From: Ischnura elegans
Lineage: Eukaryota > Arthropoda > Insecta > Odonata > Coenagrionidae
NCBI RefSeq assembly: GCF_921293095.1
Contig: NC_060248.1
Span: forward strand, 74,221,243-74,285,242
Direction of reading: 5' to 3'
DNA length: 64,000 nucleotides
Shown here: positions 22,626-34,700 of the stretch, piece after piece
How the letters are laid out: every line of letters starts with the position of its first letter
How positions within the stretch are numbered: the first letter of the stretch is position 1
Translations under genes and position numbers: made by a program
Notes under the pieces: model-generated
What the model saw: only the letters and a program-made list of their open reading frames with translations
The model's database searches: none
Told to the model about the DNA's origin: nothing

Positions 22626-25131
22626 ATTGTGACTTTTTTATATTATAGGATGGAATTGTCTGGTATATGTGTATTGTCAGTTTTATTACAAGTTTCTTAA
22701 ACTTTGCATGTGACTTAATTATTTGTCATTACCACAAAAGTAAATGCTGCTCAAGATACCTTTTTGTCCCCCCCTTAATTTTTTTTTCTGTATCTGCCAC
22801 GGACTCAAAGAGGCAAAAAAATATTAATTCTTAACTGGACAAACAGGTCCCTCCTCCATGTAGTTCCCTTGATTGGATGATGACTTTCATAATAGCAGCT
22901 ATCTGTGCGTCTACATACGTATTTCCATATTGCATCTACTAACAATGAATGATTCGCTAAGTTTGAAGTTGGAAACATGTAATTGCTTCCATTACGATTA
23001 AAACAGCCGGTATGAGCAAATTAAGATGATCTGTTTTCACTTTGGTTCTGTGTAAAATTCATCTTGTATTTGCTTAGTTATGGCTCTGCTATGCAATGTG
23101 TGATGTATTGTTGGTACATAATGAAATTGAGGGGAAGAAAACAATTTTCATACATCTGTGGGGTAAATTGAGATGATTTGTACCACCTCACTAATTTCCT
23201 TTTAGAATTCCCAGGGTGGAAGTGCCACATTACAGCTGATTTGACTTTAATTCAAAGTGAACCAATGTAAAGATAGTTCCTCCAAGGCTTTTTATATCTG
23301 CTGTTCTCTCCTATGGGTCCATTTTATTGGCCTGTTCCCCAACACAATAGGTCATAATACCAAACTTCATTCATTTGGATTATACGTCTCATGACTAATC
23401 ATGTCCGCAAAAAAAATTGGAAAATATTACAAAAATGAGATGAAAAGACTGATGAAAGTTTTTTTGGATCAGTATACATGCATAGTAATCTATCAAAATA
23501 CAACATTTCTTGGCCATGAAAGTTACAAGTATGACGACCAACTACTCCAAGAGTATGTTTGTATTACAGGCAACTCAATTTTTGCATGAGTTCATCTGCA
23601 TTAAATTATGATCTTATAATTACCTTTAAGTTATCACATGAATTAAAAAATACTTTCATGTTAACAATGAGATGAATTTGAGTGATTAATAAAAATACTT
23701 GCTTTTAAGGCCCAAATTTTTCTATAAATATATATGTACTATTCAATTCCAAATACTACGGATAGGTCTTTGCATGAAAACTCTTTTTGCCAATGTTTCC
23801 TAATTTTAAATTTCCATCGTAACGGCACTAACCATGATGCCATCCTAACTTTGTCACTACTTATACAAGCTGATATAAGCCAGACTTCATTTTGACATCA
23901 ATAGACATACATGTATCTTGTGTGGGCTGACTCTTGCATACTCCTGTAGGACTGCACTGAGTGATGCTACATATTACTATTTGACTATAAATGTGTAAGG
24001 CTGTGCATGCCCTGAGTGTAATTTGCACTTGTCATCTGAATGGTGTCACATTATATAATCCTTATTTAATGCCTTAGATATGTTCAATGAAACTCTCTTA
24101 CCAAAAATTACCTTCATATTTCATCTACCTCCCTTTTCTTCATACCTAGCTAGACACCTCTCTTACACATGGGCAAGCAAGCTTTGAGAATACTATGTAT
24201 CTCCAACTTTTGAGGAGAAAAGAGGAAGATGATATAACATGCTCGAATTTCCCTAGACAGAATTCCCCATGACAATAAAAAGCTATCAGAAAAAAACAAT
24301 TTTCTTACACATAAATGCCATAGAAACAATTTTCTCCCCCGTATTATTTAATGCCAATTTTCTCAACCACTGGTCTCTGAAATTTAGCACTCAAGAAGAA
24401 AAATTTTCTTTTTTTCTGCCACATGTCGACTGAATTATTCTTCTCAAAGGCCATTATTAATATGGTGAGTACATGAGTGCACGTTAACTTTCTCATCACC
24501 AGATAATTTAATAACTGTCCTATTCACAAGTTGAGTGTGACCAGAGGGTTGCACTACTACTGGGTCTTTCACTATATACTCACCATAAATTCAATGCCCA
24601 TCTTCAACCAGTAACATGGAAAGGTGGGTGTAGTCAACCCTGGTTGCACTTTTAATGGAGCAGCCCAGGGGGTCTGCTGTGGGTGCCCAAGAGAGGCTGG
24701 AGAATCCGAGCTAAGGGCCATGCAGACCATAACATTGAACCATAGACCAGAGCTTTAAGGTTGTAAAAACCAAAATCATCAATGTTAAAAAGGGAAAAAT
24801 AAGTTTTACTTATTCAAATATGCCAGTTGAGCCTGAAATGGATATAAAAATTAATTTTGGGATTCATAGAAGAAACAAAATTTGAATAGATGCATGTTTT
24901 ACATACCCTATTCCATTGTTCTAAAGACCAGTTAATGACACAAGCATCCTGGCTGCTGAAATACTAATTCATAAAAAGTAATTGAGTACCCCCATGCTAT
25001 AATCATTGAATTCAGACTCACGGTTCAGTAGATGCTGAGGTTCTTTAATTTTCTACTTTCAGCCAACTTCTTCCCATTCCCATTTGCATATTTCTTATCA
25101 TTCACTTTAATCATACACATACACTTCATGC

Positions 25132-25383
25132 CAGTGGAGTAACTAGGAATATGCAGGGGGAATGGGGATGCATGGGGGCAACCCCCCCCCCCCCCCACAC
25201 CAGGCAACAAGAGTTCTGGGAAAATCTTTGAAAAATGACATGCCTTCTTCATTTTGGCACAAAAAATTTGACTTTAAGCAGATGTAGATATCATGTATCA
25301 AAACTAGACCATTGTTTTAAATATTTTTTTTTATTTCTCTGAGGCTTTTAGGGGGATCTATCACCCCCATAGTTACGCCACTG
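25132..25383. mobile_element. hAT-superfamily MITE with intact 8-bp target duplication
   Basis: The 252-bp element has TIRs CAGTGGAGTAACTAGG and, inverted, CAGTGGCGTAACTATG. It is flanked by a perfect 8-bp duplication CTTCATGC (25124-25131 and 25384-25391). The 8-bp duplication plus CAGTGG ends are diagnostic of hAT elements. It holds no transposase frame. The intact duplication makes it one of the younger insertions in the window. Confidence 0.9.
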
Positions 25384-25777
25384 CTTCATGCCAATTTCAC
25401 AATACTCTCGCTTATATTTCTTCAGGTGCAAATGACATTGAGGATAACTATTTCCCTCAATTTTTAATGGAATAATATATTGTTCTGCATCCAATGATAG
25501 AAATTTGGGAGCATCCCAGTGAAACCATTGATTCAAGCCCAGCATCACGGTGAAACGTATCAATTTACTTTGTACCAAAATAAAACTAGCTGAGGATATT
25601 ATTTTCTATATCATATCTAGGTGAAATACGTTATTGGAAGTTTTCCATAATATAACAATCTTTAATGATGCTTAAGCATAATATGGCATTAAAGTGCTTG
25701 TTAGATCTTAAATCAAAGGAGAAATGCACTCGATCAAGCTGTTCTTATAGTGCTGCATGACCAACTGTCTGTTTGAG

Positions 25778-26054
25778 CAGGGGCACAGCTAGGAATTAAG
25801 GCTGGGGTGTGTGGGGGTATGGAATACCCACCAGGATAAGTGGTAGATGCGAGATTAATAAATTGCTGAAATTTTAGATAAATGGTTCAAAATGGTGAGT
25901 TTTACGGCTTTCTGAGGGATAATTTATTAATCATTACACTTTTCTATTACCTAGTAATATCAATCCAATTAAGTAAAATGGATTAAACTTAAAAATTTCT
26001 CTGAGCTCCGGGGCGAGTTTTATCCCCAAAACCCCACCCCTCGCTGCACCAATG
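25778..26054. mobile_element. hAT-type MITE (CAGCTAGG family), second copy
   Basis: The ends are CAGGGGCACAGCTAGG and, inverted, CATTGGTGCAGCGAGG. The interior is homologous to 12858-13154 along its length, with small indels. It has no coding capacity. Confidence 0.75.
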
Positions 26055-29000
26055 AGTCTGGGTTCTGAATTTAATGTGCTCATTCCAGTGAACAGTCACT
26101 CTCCATCATTTTTAACAAATTATGATAGATATTAAAAGGTACGATTGGATTAAAGTTAGATCATGGTCTTAGCAAAACTTCATAACAAAGGACAAAGTTT
26201 TTTCAAGTTCTTTAAGATAAAATGAGAGATGAAATGACCAATTTTGCAAGTGAGTTTTTTTTCGATTGAAGCAAAGGAACATACGTGAGAGTATATGTGG
26301 TAAAAAATGATCAATTCAAACTATATTTACAAGAATAGATGTTACAAGTATTTGCAGGAATTAAAAATGATTATATTTATAGAGTATGAAAATGTTATTA
26401 CAGGGTTGTAAGAATGATAGGAACATAATATCTGGAGATTTTATACCTACAATATAATGTGATGTGAAGAATGACAGGCATGACTGTACTTTGAATTAGG
26501 TAAGTTCTTTAATCAATAGCCTATAATGCCAAATAATATCTTTGATCTTTTGGAAAAAATAATTATATAGTATGATAGAGGGCCGAGTTCTGTGACTAAG
26601 AAAGATGCTGAAAGGAATGGCCCTCAAAATCTAATACAAAGTGAGAAGCTAGCATTATATTCTAGCAGTTTACATTGATATCATTATTTCAAGGCAATGG
26701 TCCTTTCCAGTTTTCATTGTGTACACACAGTGTTGGTAAGAACTGTTTGCTAACAACAAAATAATACATAATTTCTAAAATAACTATATTACAGAAGAGG
26801 TATTCCACTACTATGTGTCACAATTGATGTTTTGATAGTAATCAATATTGGAACTTGTCATGAAATAAAAATACTAACTCTGAATTATTTGTGATTCTGT
26901 ATACAAATAAATCATAGTGATGTCTAATCATCCATGATGTATGCAGGAGATTTTTTTGTTCTGGAAAAATAAATGATGATCTAATAATATTTGGATTGAT
27001 ATCACCACATTTAAAAAAGGATATGTATGCAATGAAATAAATTCCACATGGTTATTAAACATTTGATATTTTAGTAACCATATTGATACATTTTTATCTC
27101 TATGTCTCAGAGGAATTTGCACCTATTATCCTTATGGTATCTCAAGGCAGTGCCACAATTGTACTGAAAAAATAACTAAATGGTGTAGTGAGTGGTATGG
27201 TTTATGTCAATTGAAACCCTCATATGTAGACTATATTAATCTGTTGACCCGAATTGAATGTTTACCTCAATTAATTTTAAACAAATTGCTGCATTGTCTG
27301 ATGATGGAATAACATTGTCTTCAAGCAAAATATAGAAACTACCTTCAGAGAGATGCATGGAATTCGTCAGGTACTGATGGAATAAATGTACCATATCACA
27401 GAAAAATTTTAATAAAAAGAATCTTAAATTAACTTATTACTTTTATATGTCAACCCCTCTTTCATTTCAGACACCAAGAATGGCACATACTACATCTGAA
27501 AACTGTTTCTCTCCCACAAATCTCAAGATTGTGCTCCTCCTTATGCTTGAGCGATCTCGTAAGTTACCTCACTTGGTGAGGTTCATGACACCCTGTGCAG
27601 AGGTGACTGACACTCCAATTCAAGTGCATAGCCAGGGAGAGGGGATCTTCAAGGGGTTCAGTCAAAATGTTACCCTTGTGGCCACTATCCACAATACATT
27701 TGCTGACAAGACTACAAAGCCAGGGACACCTATTCTCTGACTCTCCATTTTTTGTGTAGTTCCATTTCATAATGTTTGCCAGTAGCCAACAAAAAATTTA
27801 ACTTTCAGCAAACAAAATATATATATATGGCTGATTCAATGAAATACAGGGTTTTCTGATAAACAAATTGAAAAAATATCAGTATAGGCAAACCACACAC
27901 CACCCAAGCTTCCCCAAAGCATCTTTCTAGTACTGTACCTGCCCCAAGTGTAGTGAAATTTCACTGAGACAGACCATGTATTGGTCTGGGAGAGGATCTT
28001 CGCAAGTCAGAGGTGTGCACCCCAGGATGTAGTCCCTGGGTGTGTTTTATGGACTGATTATGAGAAAATAAATGTGATTTAAGGTTCCTATGGTGCTTCA
28101 CATAGTTCTAGGCATCCAAGGCGATTATTGCATTAAGAAGGATGCCTCCTGTGCTTATTGCGCCTACCCAAGTTGGACCATGAGAAAGGACAGCACTGCT
28201 CATTGACACTACACTTTATTTCAACCAAATTATGCATAAATACTAAGTCCCTCATGCTAAAATATTCTTGTTTTCTTTACACAGTGTTCATTGTTAAGAA
28301 AATATATTTTTGGAGAGTGAATTTCACCCACTACATTTCAATCTTATAAGATATCTTGTATATACAAGATAACAAAGGAAGTCAAAGTGGTAAAAGATGT
28401 GAGTATTGAGGGCAAGTTCTTGGTATTCCATCTCAGACTTGTATTGCCAAAAGAGGAAGACAAAGAGACATGCTTGCATTTCCCTCGTCATGAACTAGGC
28501 CTCAGAAAAATTACCCACCAAAGAGGAAATCAATAACCTTGCTGACCAACTGTGGTGGCCCAAATTTTCCTCAGATAATTTTTCCACAAAATACAATCCC
28601 ACATGACAGAGGTAAGATTATAATCCTACATGAATGTATGATCTCTTCTTGCCTTCTTCATTTCCAGCCAATCAATTCAGTGTATCTCCCTCCATAACCT
28701 CCTGCTTCTCCATGAGTCTATATTCATTTAATTTCTTCTATCCTCCAATTTCATCATCATTCCCACAGTTACCTTCTCCTTCGATACCCCCAATCAACTT
28801 ATCCATTGCTCATGTTATTTGCTTTAATCTTTTCTGATCCCTCCTCTACAATCTTCATGTTCCTATTTTCCCACATACTCATTCTCTCCACCAGGCCCTG
28901 GTGTTATAACTTATTACTTAATAGTCCTAAGTCCCTTCTGATTTAATTTCAGTACATATTTGTATCCAATTGGCTCTATCTTGTGGTCCTAATCCACATT

Positions 29001-31572
29001 GCTGGGAGAGGCTAATGCACATACTGGGAAGCCAGGTAAGTTTTCTACACTGATCCTAAGCATCTGCAAACCATAATGTAATCTTTTTGGTATCTCTCTT
29101 TATTCGTTAAACTCTTTCATGAGTATCTGTACCAGTTGTGACGTTTAAGGCAAGTTTTTTCTCAAGCGACATTCTCCAGCCTTCTTCCCTTGCTCACATA
29201 TGGTTCCTAATTAATGTCCATACCTCTCTTCCCCACCACATTCCAGTCCTGCATCACCACTAAATTTTAGCAACAAGTTCCCCTAATTATTTCCTCTTGT
29301 TGCTCATAAATTCCACCCTCTTCTAAACGATCGCTAAGAGGCATTTATGCCCCCACCACTATCAAGTTATTGATGAGTGTTTCTGTTTCCGCAGTCTCCC
29401 AGAGTGATTCATATCATAACTAGATATTGAGAGCCTGGCCTCTCATTTCTTAAATAAAAGAATTTACCCCATGAAGCATGCCTGAGAAATTGAAGATAAC
29501 GACAAACTTCTCATTTTGAGATACTGTAACCAAAAAAATTCACTTTATGTATAACCACATACACGCAAAATTAGGCCATGCCTCCCATAGCAGCTTCAGA
29601 ATGAGATGATCCAGACTAGACAAAATCCATGTCAGTCACAGGTGTCTGTGAGTAAGGTTATAGTAACATAGCCATAAAATTAAGTATTGTAACTCAACAG
29701 CCATAAAAGAAGTGGCATCAAGGGAAAATTAAAGCTATGAGGCCAGGCTTTGGGGCATGCTCTGTAGCCAGGTGTTTCACGTGTCATCACCCACATGCAA
29801 CTAAGTTCGGACTCTACTAAATATACCACATAAAAGGAACTGTATACTCGAGGTAGATGAACCTCCTTAGAAACAGAATTTTAATTGGTTCCATCATTAT
29901 ATTTCGAAGATTAGAATTCTACATTCCCATTTATTGACCATGTGACAAAAGAATGTTTCAGGAGCGGGTGGAGAAAATACTTGGAGATATAGATGGGCTA
30001 CAGAGCCTAAAGAAGGGAAATTTATCATAAGAAGGGATGTTAAAATGCAGCAAATTGCTGTAATATAGAGTAGGTAGACGCAGACATGTTAATAATGCTT
30101 GGAGAATATTTGCGAATTAAGTAGTTGAAGGAACACCATAGGGGAGAATGAGTAAACCTAGATGAAAGATTAAAATGATGGGCGAAACACGTAGAAAAAT
30201 ATTCGTAGAAGTAGAGGGTTCAAATGTGGAGAGAATCAGAGGAGGACACACAAGTATGGAAGGAAGTGATGACAATATGCTAACGGGCAATAGAGCCAAA
30301 GATGACGGAGAAGTTAAAAAAAAATTCAATTTTTCTAGTAAGGTCATATTCTGAAACTATACAGATAATGTGACTTAAATTTCAATAAAGCCTTGGGTGG
30401 TACTTATTCGTCCAACAACTGATACAACCGAATGTCAACTAGATCCAAGGGGAAACATCTCCAGCCACAACATCACACAGCATCCTCACAGTTGCTTTAA
30501 TCACATTAAGCCCTGCCCTCCGACTACCTCAATGGATTAACTTTCGCAGTAATCTCTCTCACGAAAAATACTTACATGTATATTCAAAAAACTACTATTA
30601 AAATGGTCTCCTTCAATTGGAAGCCATGCTACGTACCTACATTAATACAACCAAAAAAACATTGCCCAGCATTGCCCAATCGGCAATTTTCCGAGAAGAA
30701 AATGGAGTGAACGGATCACATAATTTAGGTCAAATGAATGGAAATTTCGGAGGCGCCTCTTACCTCCATCATGTTATGTTTACACAGATTGTACATCCGA
30801 ATAATTGACTGACATCGTAAGTGCTAAACCATCCATTTATTTAAATCTTCTCGGGTGCGATGACATGTTTTAATGCGTGATAAAAACCGGATCAATCCGG
30901 AACCGGATTCTTGGATGTTCTCACTCTTCTCCTGTCGTTGTTGCTGTCTTCGGATTGCTTCGTATCGCTGGGTCGTTGGAGCACTCTGATTGGGTCCCAG
31001 CAAATGAAAGGGTTAAATGATGAAAAAATATATATCTTATCCACATTCCTAAAACGTTCCACAACACTAGGAAATCACAATGAATGAAACTGTAGAAGAG
31101 TTGTACACAAGACCACAACCCGCTGGAAAAAAAAGAGTAGCGCTTTTCAACCACAACAAACAAAATAGTGCGTGATCGTGAATCAAGGCGTGTGCTGGAC
31201 AATCAGGCATCGTTCCGGGAAATATTGCGTATATAATATAGATCGTTGGAGAAATAAAGTTGTAGTTTACTATGTTCAAGGTATTTCTTGCTCTGATTGG
31301 TATCCATAAAACTTTTTGGGGGCTAGCTCTTGTTACAGTAAAAGCTATTATTCGGCTTTAACGCTGTTCCGGGCTGTATGTTTTAGCAATTATTTGTGAA
31401 TTAACTTTCAAAATAAATTATTATCTGATCAATCTATGTGTAAGTTGTAATATAGTGCTTGGGGATCATACAAGCTGAATGTCCCTTGTTGAATGTATTC
31501 AAGTGTGAAGATTAATGCCTGGGTTAGCATAAAAATTGGTCATTAACTCCTAATGTGATTTCATCCTTGTAG

Positions 31573-31603
31573 GCGATGCAAGAATGCTTAGAAGTTAGCG
31601 AGA
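31573..31603 (+). other. 5' UTR part of ATP9 first coding exon
   Basis: A TTGTAG acceptor at 31567-31572 precedes the ATG at 31604, so the mRNA probably has an upstream non-coding exon. Its position (likely between 30.9 and 31.5 kb) cannot be fixed from sequence. Confidence 0.4.
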
Positions 31604-31761
31604 ATGGAAGAAGTACCGCTGCGTGTTGCATTGCATGAGGGCGATTTTGATTTGGACGAAAGGGAGTATTTGCTACCCCCTACAGAACAGGATGCTCGAG
31701 ATAGCTATAAACCTCATTACACGAAGAAGCAAAGGGGTTGCTTCGGGCTTGTGTTCTGTCG
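31604..31761 (+). CDS. ATP9: ATP9 coding exon 1a
   Basis: 158 bases ending TGT CG|GTGAGT, two bases into an Arg codon completed by exon 2. It encodes an acidic N terminus with a dileucine-like EREYLLPP and then CFGLVFC, comparable to the CCEWLRCC segment of vertebrate ATP9. Confidence 0.8.
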
Positions 31762-34700
31762 GTGAGTAATTGTTTTCAAAGATTTTAAAGGTTTACCGTT
31801 GTGGCAATAATTATCGAACATTTAAGACCGAGTGAGCCTCATCGTCAAGCATTTTGTGACGTGCGTACGCTACAAAAAGATAAGGAGCGATATCAAGAAG
31901 TTGTTCCGAGTGAGACTAACGGAGGCACTTACTCTTTCACCCATGAGTAATTGCTGGTTCTAATCTTGTATTATATTATAGTACTCGCTTATGTGTGAGA
32001 TTTCAAATAGGAGATCACTTTGAGACGTAAACTCATGAAAAGCCGTGGCAAAAATGGAAAAGGATGACGAAATGCTCGTAATGGATAATGGTGAAGGCAA
32101 TGAGGATGACAAGTAAGAAAGTAACTGGTGTTAGTATGCTTGACAGTGTAGCTATATAAAATGTATATTCAACTCACATCTAAAATATTTGTTCAATGTT
32201 GATATAATTTGATCATCCAATACGAAATATCGTCATGCATCGGCGAATGTAGGTGGTGTGGGTCGAGCCGTGGACGAGTGCAGCTGGTTTTATGTACTAT
32301 CGTTAGTCAGCTGTTTTTGTAAAAACGTCAATAAAGGAAGTCAGCGGGTACAAAAAGAGAGACGAGGGAGAGTGTTTAGAAGGCGATGGTTATAATATAC
32401 TAATTGAGAAAGTGTTCACCGCTGTATTGATTCGGATCTGGTTCCAATTATGACCTCTTTGACTCAAAACAGCCGAACAGAGTCTACCACAGCCTTGACG
32501 AAAGGCACGGAAGACCTTCCGTTGATTCCAAAACATAGCAGCAGTCTTTGTTCGAGGTAATACCGTAATAACAATGCCCTCCGTTTCTCTGGACGTGATT
32601 CCAGCCAATATTATATCATCTTGTATTCTTTGTCTCACGGCTTATTTTCGTTTTTACCTGGTATCGTATTTTTGTGGCAGCTGACGTTAATTGGTAGTCA
32701 CGAAATGGCTTCTTAATACCCTATCATTACTTTCTTGGTTTCAGTGGGGTTATTTTCTTCGAAGTGCTAATATTTTCTATAGTTCACGTGAAAAATATTA
32801 TTTTCGGCTGTATTTCCTGTGTCCTAGTATTTAATTCCAAAATTACCGTTAAATGTCAAGGAGAGAGTTATCTCTCTGAACCATAATTAATTTGACCGTG
32901 TGTTAGTGATTGTTTGGTGATAATAATTCCTAGCTGTGATAAATGTTTTAATGAAGTGAATTCGAGGGTTAGTAAGAATCGAGGATGACGAAAAGTTCGT
33001 TGGACGACAAACTAATGTGAAAAGTGAATGTAAGGGTTAAGAACCCTTACATCCACTTTTCACATTACCTTTCATTTTGAACGGTGTGTTTTCAAGATGC
33101 AATCTGTAAAAATTGCTTGTGTCAAGTTTCTTTTAATAATAGTAATAATTTTTTATTATAATTATTTTTATGGCTCATGGTTTGCATTTTTTAATATATC
33201 ATAATCATTTGAAGTTTTTGGATGTGAAGAATATTTTGTGTATCCACAGGCTTTGCCAGTGGATATGGAGGAAGTGTCGAAGACAACGTGAACTCAAAGC
33301 TAGAAATATTATAATTGGCCAGGTTAGCCCAGAGAAGTTTCCACCAAATGTCATCAGAAACCAAAAGTACAATGTCATCACTTTTCTACCTTTGGTGAGT
33401 GTGTAAACCCTTATGCATTTATTTCCTATCTTGCTACTGACTGGGGAGTTATTATAAACCATTTTATTTTATTGTAGGTACTGTTTCAACAATTTAAATT
33501 TTTTCTCAACCTTTACTTCCTGATTATGGCTACAAGTCAGTTTATTCCAGATATAAGAATTGGATATCTTTATACTTATTGGGGTCCATTGGTAAGTATT
33601 TGATTTAATTGTTATATTTTTTATCTCTGTGCTACACTTATACATAGTAGGGTACTATATTCAATCTGTATTTTCGATTGGTCTTCCAAAGCATTACCTT
33701 AAGTTGACTAAATATTTGATACATTAAAATGATTGTTGCGAGTGTGTGAATTCATTATCTGGAAGTCATACTATTTCAGAGTATTGGCAAACTAGTGTAA
33801 TTTAATGTAAGCATTAAAATAAAATAAGTCATAATGCTAGCAATCAAATCCTCAATGGTCTGTTTTTATTTGTTTCATTAATTTAAGTAATTTTGCAATA
33901 GCTATTGCCATACTCATGCTTTTGTGCTTGTAAACTCTAGTCCAGATCTTCTCTAAGTTAAAACTCTGTTCCCTCTTTCTGCTTTGGGATATTAACATTT
34001 TTGTCATCGCTAGGCACAATATTTACCCTTTTCAACAGTAATAATCAATTTCTGTTCATTTAATGTCTTTTGTGAAATAATCTGAATTAATATAGTCAGT
34101 ATTTTGAATTGTAAGCTTTGTGTTATCAGGCCAATGTACAAATTCAAAAGAGATGAACGCATTATGATTTGTTTTGTCCATCAGAGTTTTGTCCTTGCTG
34201 TTACAATATTCCGAGAGGCTGTTGATGATTATCGAAGATATAGAAGAGATCGAGAAGTCAACTGCCAGTTATATCGTAGACTTGCTCGCGCTGGTTCAGT
34301 TGGTGGGAGCAGTGGAAGTGGAACTGCTGTGGCTTCTCTTGCTGTACCTGCAGCAAGACTTCGGGTGGGGGATCTTGTTGTTGTAGAGAAAGGCCAGCGT
34401 GTGCCTGCTGACCTTGTTCTATTGCGTACCACGGAGAGGTCTGGGGCATGCTTTGTTCGAACTGATCAATTAGATGGAGAGACTGACTGGAAACTTAGAC
34501 TGGCTGTACCAGCCACACAAAAATTGGCATCAGATGCTGATGTCTTCTCCCTTGGTGGCCAAGTGTATGCCGAGCGTCCCCAGAAGGACATCCATGGTTT
34601 TGTTGGGACATTTACAAGGGTAAGAGATACATATCTTTTTAATCAGTTCAATGTGATTATATTTGTATTTTTCATTAATTTTTCTAAATTTGTCGTGTAA

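Larger units (their letters stand above)
17321..31572. other. Intergenic stretch, no gene supported
   Basis: Fourteen kilobases of AT-rich DNA between the KChIP and ATP9 genes. Open frames are short, often begin with non-ATG codons and match no family I know. Contents that I can support are MITEs at 18659-18940, 21663-21957, 25132-25383 and 25778-26054 and an inverted repeat at 20574-20790. About 28630-30360 has CT-rich/AG-rich strand asymmetry and may hold a decayed LINE. About 30890-31010 is relatively CpG-containing and may include ATP9 promoter or leader sequence. Confidence 0.5.

Noticed and set aside
29100-30360. Possible decayed LINE (minus-strand endonuclease-like stretch near 29180-29330, + strand fragment near 30120-30350)
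   Set aside because: Resemblance to non-LTR endonuclease motifs is weak, with many stops and no 3' end. Not strong enough to list as a feature.
32220-32660. CpG-containing block with an 82-codon minus-strand frame in ATP9 intron 1
   Set aside because: The frame begins with GTG and matches nothing known. It could be a third promoter or an insertion but has no specific signal.
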